A DNA stretch of 64,000 bases, from the NCBI RefSeq assembly GCF_018687475.1, contig NZ_CP061292.1, positions 1,550,001 through 1,614,000 of the forward strand, read 5' to 3'. The notes beneath the pieces were generated by a model that was given only the letters and a program-made list of their open reading frames with translations, had not been told where the DNA came from and made no database searches. Both the position numbers and the translations under genes were made by a program. This DNA is from Polynucleobacter sp. MWH-UH24A (GTDB taxonomy: Bacteria > Pseudomonadota > Gammaproteobacteria > Burkholderiales > Burkholderiaceae). How positions within the stretch are numbered: the first letter of the stretch is position 1; the number at the start of each line of letters is the position of its first letter. Positions 59,401 to 64,000 of this stretch are shown piece after piece.

Positions 59401-60582
59401 CGCATCAATCAAACGATTGCCATGAATCGCTCATGGCCCAATCTGAGTGTGAGCGCTAAATTAGGTAGCAATGCATGGCAGGTCAATTTGAAGTCTCCCA
59501 ACCTTGAGGGCGATGTTCAGTATCAAGAGAGAAAAAATGCCGATCTTTTAAAGGGTAAGTTGGTTCGTTTGCATATTCCCCAAAAACGACCCAACCCAAC
59601 GAACCTTAAAGCCTCCAATAACAAGGAGGTTTCACTCAATGCAATTCCTGAACTTGATCTGAGTATTGATGACTTTAGTTTCAATTTGTATAAGCCGGGC
59701 ATGGTTGCAATCAAGACCCGTAACAGCACAAACCGAATTACGATTGAAAGCTTAAAAATCAACAATCCAAGTTCGTCATCAAGTGTTACTGGCGAATGGA
59801 CGAGCGATGCCCAAGGCAATAATGAGCGCGTCATCATTGATACAACATCACAGATCAAGGATTTAGGGGCAGTAGTTACCTACTGGGGTAACCCCAAGGC
59901 AGTTGAGGGTGGCAAAGGAACAATTAGTGCCAAATTAGATTGGAGCGGCCCCCCTTATGATCCTTCCTTTGATACCCTCGCTGGTAATGTAAAGATCAAT
60001 TTAGAAAATGGTCGTTTACTACAAGTGGACTCTGGTTTTGCCAAAATTATTGGCGTCTTTAGTTTGCAAAGCTTATTAAAATTTGCAACCTTCGACCTGC
60101 AAGGTAGCTTAGGTAATGTAGTTACTTCAGGAACAAGCTTTAATGCGCTGTCTGGTGATTTTGTTCTACGCAATGGTGTTGCCAGAACGCAAAACTTTAC
60201 GATGCAACTCAATCAAGCACGCGTTGCCACGAGCGGTCTTGTGAATATTCCTAAACAGACCCAAGATTTACGAATTACCATCTTCCCCACAATTGATGCA
60301 ACCGCTGGTGCCTTAGCACTCTTTGCTGTCAACCCAATTATTGGAGCTAGCGCTTTGATTGGTCAATATTTAATCAGTAATCAGTTAAATCGAACACTGC
60401 AGACGGATTATCTGGTACAGGGAAGCTGGGATAAGCCAGACGTGATCCCACTGGATCAAAATGGCCAGCCATTAGATCCCAAAGTGCTCGAGACCATTCG
60501 CTCGCGGAATCTGCTGCGCGAGCAAAAGATGCCCCCAACCCCAACAAAACCTGTCCCAAGCACTCCAGCACCTGCCAATTAG
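56434..60582 (+). CDS. yhdP: YhdP-family AsmA-like envelope protein
   Basis: A 1,382-residue protein with one N-terminal membrane helix (about residues 27-50, RLAILILVIGALIVLGHLVI) and a very long beta-rich periplasmic part, ending in an AsmA-like domain (DWSGPPYDPSFDTLAGNVKINLENGRLLQVDSG region). Family members (TamB/YhdP/AsmA) form groove-like bridges thought to move phospholipids to the outer membrane. The C-terminus is proline/threonine-rich. A GATAAT box lies 8 nt before the ATG. It is followed after 26 nt by the nitrilase gene, a conserved order. Confidence 0.93.
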   Translation: MTEKKYPLRFKDLLTMRPDAASWVRWSRRLAILILVIGALIVLGHLVIRFIVWPQLETSKPAVEKLLSKRIGIEVKMNELNVYWEGIRPVFDIRDLEFVVDANRNPSAISDKPYLKIAEIRGELSWSSFYHLKPYFTKLHASNAVIQVTRDSQKRLYVAGILAGDGGDEFHLENWLFKQGDLKLTDINILWKDFSKSKADAADLRIESMQLQNGIRQHELDAALYSPWHQGKLSLFGKFSHRFGGQAGYWRDWLGDFQWEVQQLDLGQFSRDFEIPFKQLSGVLDSSGSIALNKGIPDGGQFKLAIEQPVFQQSKSNQALEFGRLEMEAKQFTSGKFISLGVQRFAWLNKNQKRGSAMESLAPMTFGWQAPKRDDELEKFSFSSAKISLENLSLFAMNLPIPNRIRQMLEQAEPRGELLDVDITWAESKSNIPLIGGLLSGQGPKFNITGALNQISVKGYRDIIPSISNLSGKIITNQNQGSLKLNSQNLGLVITDFLAEPRLQFDSASGGLTWSLKNKQWQIGFDQLSVSNPDIAVIANGNYLIGKEKTPDTLDLSIQFPRGKAGTIYRYLPAEMSRDARTYIEKAFVTGDINNGSLRIKGDPNLAPYDASGTGEFSLNLPISKTVFRPAPLFPSTKGSWPELTEVSGLVSMQQAKLMVTIKDARYQSLQIQSVNAEIPNVSSAKAVLNLKGNISGPTNEMMDYLRTTPVLLSRPELAKNLKLSGPAKLDLELLLPLQNTDDLKLNALLNLDNNVVVWSDLAPFNQVRGTVRITEDLPRFEQVSAEFFGGTVNMRYNTAQSQTKQELYDLNGTIDLDRLERHYANQVGRQSQQLLKALDGKAGFKGRLAITSKSTDLNLNLDLSGLSTTLPEPLSIKRGNKLNGVFRYQSTTSEGTSKGTAQWSAQIGKIITLQGKQGADGIVAHGIGVGATAIIPDRGLGLNVQANDLNIDAWHRLLFPSGASNRTNKTPPIANSENSADGLRIVTARINQTIAMNRSWPNLSVSAKLGSNAWQVNLKSPNLEGDVQYQERKNADLLKGKLVRLHIPQKRPNPTNLKASNNKEVSLNAIPELDLSIDDFSFNLYKPGMVAIKTRNSTNRITIESLKINNPSSSSSVTGEWTSDAQGNNERVIIDTTSQIKDLGAVVTYWGNPKAVEGGKGTISAKLDWSGPPYDPSFDTLAGNVKINLENGRLLQVDSGFAKIIGVFSLQSLLKFATFDLQGSLGNVVTSGTSFNALSGDFVLRNGVARTQNFTMQLNQARVATSGLVNIPKQTQDLRITIFPTIDATAGALALFAVNPIIGASALIGQYLISNQLNRTLQTDYLVQGSWDKPDVIPLDQNGQPLDPKVLETIRSRNLLREQKMPPTPTKPVPSTPAPAN

Positions 60583-60608
60583 TCGCTAAAGCTTTAGTAT
60601 TAGCTGGT

Positions 60609-61433
60609 ATGGCAAAAAAATTAACAGTCGCTGCAATTCAGATGATTTCATCTGCTAATTTGGCAGACAATCTCCGTGCGGCTGAACGACTGATCAAAAA
60701 TGCGTCTGACCAAGGTGCGGCGGTCGTTGCTCTTCCTGAATATTTTTGCTTAATGGGTCTTGCGGATACCGATAAAGTAAAAGTGCGGGAGTCATTTGGT
60801 GATGGCCCCATTCAAGATGCGTTGCAAAACTTTGCTCAGAAGCATCAGGTCTTCTTAATTGCTGGAACCATACCGCTGGCGGCAAGCGACCCTCTAAAAG
60901 TTCTTAATGCAAGCTTGGTATTTAATCCAGAAGGTCAATGCATCGCACGTTATGACAAGATTCATTTATTTGGTTTTCAGACTTCGCATGAACGCTATCA
61001 AGAATCTGAAACGATTGAAGCGGGTAGTCAACCTACAACAGTTCGCATTTTGCATGAGGGTAATGAGTGGGTATTTGGTCTAAGTATTTGCTACGATCTC
61101 CGATTTCCAGAGCTATATCGTCAGCAGGCCGAGGTTAACTGTCAGATCATTCCAGCTGCATTTACCCATACGACGGGTAAAGACCATTGGGAGATTTTGC
61201 TACGGGCTCGGGCAATTGAAAACCAATGCTACTTTTTAGCATCTGCTCAAGGTGGTCTTCACCAAAATCAACGTCGGACTTGGGGTCAATCCATGTTGGT
61301 CGATCCCTGGGGCAACATTGTTTCTGAACTTCCAACCGGAGAAGGATTTGTGCTTGGCGAACTAGACTCGGCCGTACTCGAGGAAGTGCGCTCTAAGCTA
61401 CCCGCCCTAAAACATCGTAAGCTTATCCGATGA
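60609..61433 (+). CDS. Nitrilase-superfamily amidohydrolase (Nit-like)
   Basis: A 274-residue carbon-nitrogen hydrolase. The catalytic triad is Glu44 (LPEYF), Lys117 (YDKIHLF) and Cys161 (SICYDLRFPELYR). It resembles the Nit1 group, whose members hydrolyse deaminated glutathione, and less the omega-amidases. The substrate is not proven. A TAGTAT box lies 8 nt upstream of the ATG. The tldD ATG overlaps its stop by 4 nt, so the two are coupled. Confidence 0.9.
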   Translation: MAKKLTVAAIQMISSANLADNLRAAERLIKNASDQGAAVVALPEYFCLMGLADTDKVKVRESFGDGPIQDALQNFAQKHQVFLIAGTIPLAASDPLKVLNASLVFNPEGQCIARYDKIHLFGFQTSHERYQESETIEAGSQPTTVRILHEGNEWVFGLSICYDLRFPELYRQQAEVNCQIIPAAFTHTTGKDHWEILLRARAIENQCYFLASAQGGLHQNQRRTWGQSMLVDPWGNIVSELPTGEGFVLGELDSAVLEEVRSKLPALKHRKLIR

Positions 61434-62926
61434 ACGCCATAAACTCACTCGCCATCCCACATATTGCAACATCAGCAAATCCTCAAGAGGCCCTCGATAT
61501 TGCCTATTCTTTTTTGCTTAAGCCCAACGACTTGAGCACCTCTGACCTTGATCAACTTTTTGGGGTCATGCATGCGCATCGCTTAGATGATGCCGATTTG
61601 TATTTTCAACACACTCGGAGTGAGCAGTGGAGTTTAGAAGAAGGAATTGTTAAATCTGGTAGTTTTAATATTGATCAAGGTGTTGGTATTCGTGCAATCT
61701 CAGGGGACAAAACGGCATTTGCCTACTCAGATGTGATTAGCTCCGAGGCTCTACTAAAGGCTGCGCATGCCACACGCGTCATTGGCCCAAAAGGTGGCAA
61801 AGTCAAAGTCCGCACTCCTCTTTTGGCATCTGCGCATGGTATCCCATCGCTATACAGTGCCCTCAACCCCTTGGACTCTTTAACGCCTCCAGAAAAGATT
61901 GCACTGCTCGAGGGAATTGAACGGCGCGCCAAAGCGCGTGACCCACGCATCATCCAAGTCATGGCCAGTCTTGCTGGTGAATTTGATGTGGTCATGGTGG
62001 CTCGCTCCAATGGTTTATTGGCCGCCGATATTCGACCTCTTGTGCGAGTATCAATCCATGTCATTGCTGAGCAAAATGGTCGCCGAGAGTCAGGCTCTGC
62101 AGGCGGTGGGGCACGGTCTGACTACGGTTTCTTTGATCGCCACCGAATCGATCTTTGGGTTGACGAAGCAGTCGATCAAGCACTTCTTAATCTTGATTCC
62201 CGACCAGCGCCTGCTGGACCGATGACCGTTGTAATGGGACCGGGTTGGCCTGGTGTGCTCCTTCATGAAGCCATTGGCCACGGTCTTGAGGGAGACTTTA
62301 ATCGCAAGGGGTCTTCGGCATTTTCTGGACGCATTGGTCAACGTGTGGCTGCCAAGGGTGTCACTGTGGTTGATGATGGGACACTCAGTGGACGACGCGG
62401 CTCACTCAATATGGATGATGAGGGCACACCCACGCAGTGCACTACTCTGATTGAAGATGGTGTTTTAAAAGGCTACATTCAAGATAGCCTCAATGCACGC
62501 TTAATGAAAATGCCACTGACGGGCAATGGGCGACGTGAGAGCTTTGCCTCTCTTCCCCTGCCCCGCATGACCAATACCTACATGCTATCGGGTCACTATG
62601 ATCCACAAGAAATTGTGGCAAGCATCGATCGAGGTCTTTATGCAGTTAACTTCGGTGGTGGGCAAGTCGACATCACAAGTGGCAAATTTGTATTTTCTGC
62701 TTCCGTGGCGTATTGGGTAGAAAAAGGCAAGATTCAATATCCCGTCAAAGGGGCAACGATTATTGGTAACGGCCCCGAATCCCTCAAACAAGTGAGCATG
62801 ATCGGTAATGACCTTCGTCTGGATAGTGGGGTGGGCGTGTGCGGGAAAGAAGGGCAAAGCGTCCCTGTTGGCGTAGGCCAGCCAACCTTGCGCATTGATG
62901 AAATGACCGTTGGGGGCACGGCCTAA
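61430..62926 (+). CDS. tldD: Metalloprotease TldD
   Basis: A 498-residue subunit of the TldD/TldE protease. The zinc motif HEAIGH begins at about His279, followed by GLEGDFNRKGSSAFSG; DDEGTPTQ and TNTYMLSGHYDPQEI are also family segments. With TldE (PmbA) it degrades unfolded peptides and in E. coli matures microcin B17. tldE is not in this window, as in many genomes where the two are unlinked. Its start overlaps the nitrilase gene (ATGA). Confidence 0.95.
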   Translation: MNAINSLAIPHIATSANPQEALDIAYSFLLKPNDLSTSDLDQLFGVMHAHRLDDADLYFQHTRSEQWSLEEGIVKSGSFNIDQGVGIRAISGDKTAFAYSDVISSEALLKAAHATRVIGPKGGKVKVRTPLLASAHGIPSLYSALNPLDSLTPPEKIALLEGIERRAKARDPRIIQVMASLAGEFDVVMVARSNGLLAADIRPLVRVSIHVIAEQNGRRESGSAGGGARSDYGFFDRHRIDLWVDEAVDQALLNLDSRPAPAGPMTVVMGPGWPGVLLHEAIGHGLEGDFNRKGSSAFSGRIGQRVAAKGVTVVDDGTLSGRRGSLNMDDEGTPTQCTTLIEDGVLKGYIQDSLNARLMKMPLTGNGRRESFASLPLPRMTNTYMLSGHYDPQEIVASIDRGLYAVNFGGGQVDITSGKFVFSASVAYWVEKGKIQYPVKGATIIGNGPESLKQVSMIGNDLRLDSGVGVCGKEGQSVPVGVGQPTLRIDEMTVGGTA

Positions 62927-62983
62927 TTTGCGTTTGCTTGCATTGGCTCGCACTCACTTCTATCAGGCTTTAGAATGGAGGGT

Positions 62984-64000
62984 ATGAGTACAAAACCCCA
63001 TAACCCCCAAGAAAACTGGTACGCGAGTCTCGATAAAACCTCTGCGACCGATGATCAACGTGTTGGCAATATCACCGTTTTGCCGCCCCCTGAGCACTTG
63101 ATTCGTTTTTTTCCAATTGCTGGGACGCCAACTGAAAAACTGATTGGGCGTACTCGGGACAAAATTCGGAACCTAATTCATGGCAAAGATGATCGTCTTT
63201 TAGTCATCATTGGCCCCTGCTCGATCCATGATCCTTCCGCAGCACTGGAGTACTGTCAACGCCTTATGAAGGAGCGTACTCGCCTAGCCGATGATCTTGA
63301 AATCGTCATGCGCGTCTATTTTGAGAAACCCCGCACTACGGTTGGCTGGAAGGGACTGATCAATGACCCTTATCTTGATGAAAGTTTTAAGATCGAAGAG
63401 GGTCTACGAATTGCGCGCCAGGTTCTCATGGAAATTAATCGCCTAGGCATGCCAGCTGGCAGTGAATTTCTCGATGTAATCTCACCCCAATACATTGCCG
63501 ATCTGATTTCGTGGGGTGCAATCGGCGCAAGAACCACAGAGAGTCAAGTTCACCGTGAACTCAGTTCTGGATTGTCAGCGCCAATCGGATTTAAAAATGG
63601 TACCGATGGCAATATCAAAATCGCAACGGATGCAATCCAAGCGGCTCATCGGCCACATCATTTTTTATCGGTTCATAAAAATGGGCAGGTTGCAATCGTT
63701 GAAACCAAGGGTAATAAAGACTGCCACGTGATTCTGCGCGGCGGCAAGGAACCTAATTACGAAGCAAAGTATGTTGAAGCAGCGTGCGCAGAACTAGAAG
63801 TAGCGAAGTTACCTGCCTCTTTGATGGTTGATCTATCGCATGCCAATTCAAGCAAACAGCATCAACGCCAAATTGATGTTGCAAATAACGTGGCTGAACA
63901 AATTGAGCACGGGTCCCGCAAGATTTTCGGTGTCATGATTGAAAGTCATCTAAATGCTGGTGCTCAAAAGTTCACACCCGGCAAGGATGATCCTAAGCAA
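62984..64000 (+). CDS. aroG: 3-deoxy-7-phosphoheptulonate synthase (DAHP synthase, class I), 3' end cut by window
   Basis: An open frame from ATG 62984 runs 339 codons to the window end without a stop. The translation has VIIGPCSIHDPSAALEY, RVYFEKPRTTVGWKG, WGAIGARTTESQVHREL, GFKNGTDGN and DLSHANSSKQHQRQ, the AroF/G/H signature set. It condenses PEP and erythrose 4-phosphate to start aromatic amino acid synthesis. GGAGGG and a TAGAAT box lie just before the start. Normal length is about 350-360 residues, so little is missing. Which feedback type (Phe, Tyr or Trp) it is cannot be told. Confidence 0.95.
   Translation, partial: MSTKPHNPQENWYASLDKTSATDDQRVGNITVLPPPEHLIRFFPIAGTPTEKLIGRTRDKIRNLIHGKDDRLLVIIGPCSIHDPSAALEYCQRLMKERTRLADDLEIVMRVYFEKPRTTVGWKGLINDPYLDESFKIEEGLRIARQVLMEINRLGMPAGSEFLDVISPQYIADLISWGAIGARTTESQVHRELSSGLSAPIGFKNGTDGNIKIATDAIQAAHRPHHFLSVHKNGQVAIVETKGNKDCHVILRGGKEPNYEAKYVEAACAELEVAKLPASLMVDLSHANSSKQHQRQIDVANNVAEQIEHGSRKIFGVMIESHLNAGAQKFTPGKDDPKQ

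Noticed and set aside
1..64000. Mobile elements, prophage genes, CRISPR arrays, toxin-antitoxin pairs or defence islands
   Set aside because: No transposase, integrase, repeat-spacer array, phage structural gene or restriction/defence protein was recognised; gene content is core metabolism throughout.

Overview
The window looks like chromosomal core genome of a small-genome freshwater betaproteobacterium, most like Polynucleobacter (Burkholderiaceae). This is judged from protein character and gene order (fkpB-ispH, rpmB-rpmG, ribF-ileS-lspA-coaBC-dut, clpS-clpA, hda-HAD-pcnB-folK-panB, hrcA-hemH-grpE-dnaK-dnaJ, yhdP-nitrilase-tldD), moderate GC, and very tight packing. No database search was possible, so genus level is an inference. 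I found no insertion sequence, prophage, CRISPR array, tRNA or rRNA, and no cluster that looks like a new defence or biosynthetic system. The unusual signals here are regulatory and architectural.

Layout. 1-5,090: tusA and alaS on the minus strand, then the tctBA membrane pair of a tripartite tricarboxylate transporter without its binding protein. 5,132-10,149: glnS, an NAD-dependent epimerase-like gene, a plant-type 2Fe-2S flavin reductase and argD. 10,146-16,342 (minus): a complete branched-chain amino acid ABC importer (livJ, livH, livM, livG, livF) behind ispH and fkpB. 16,214-27,023: radC, rpmB, rpmG, a membrane fatty acid desaturase, rsmB, purN, then ribF-ileS-lspA-coaBC-dut. 27,044-35,041: clpS-clpA, a cold shock gene, icd, a DUF192 export protein, ppnP, argG, argF, rpsT. 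35,212-44,985: murJ, a SirB1-type gene, miaA, purM, an AI-2E family permease, hda, a HAD hydrolase, pcnB, folK, panB. 44,982-50,933 (minus): the heat shock cluster hrcA-hemH-grpE-dnaK-dnaJ. 50,971-64,000: nadK, recN, glnE, yhdP, a nitrilase-family amidase, tldD and the 5' part of a DAHP synthase gene cut by the window end.

How the genes work together. Three genes serve arginine synthesis (argD, argF, argG). There are three aminoacyl-tRNA synthetases (alaS, glnS, ileS), three ribosomal proteins (L28, L33, S20), cofactor genes (ribF, coaBC, panB, folK, nadK, hemH, ispH), and protein quality control (clpSA, dnaKJ-grpE-hrcA, fkpB). Nutrient scavenging is represented by liv and tct.

The most interesting signals are: (i) about a dozen genes whose start codon lies only 5-8 nt downstream of a -10-like hexamer, suggesting leaderless or nearly leaderless mRNAs; (ii) two excellent sigma-32 promoters before grpE and dnaK, the latter overlapped by a perfect 9-N9-9 inverted repeat with CIRCE geometry but not CIRCE sequence, close to hrcA; (iii) a radC gene with no conventional start where homology says it should begin; (iv) six convergent gene pairs whose stop codons touch, overlap or lie within 6 nt of each other.
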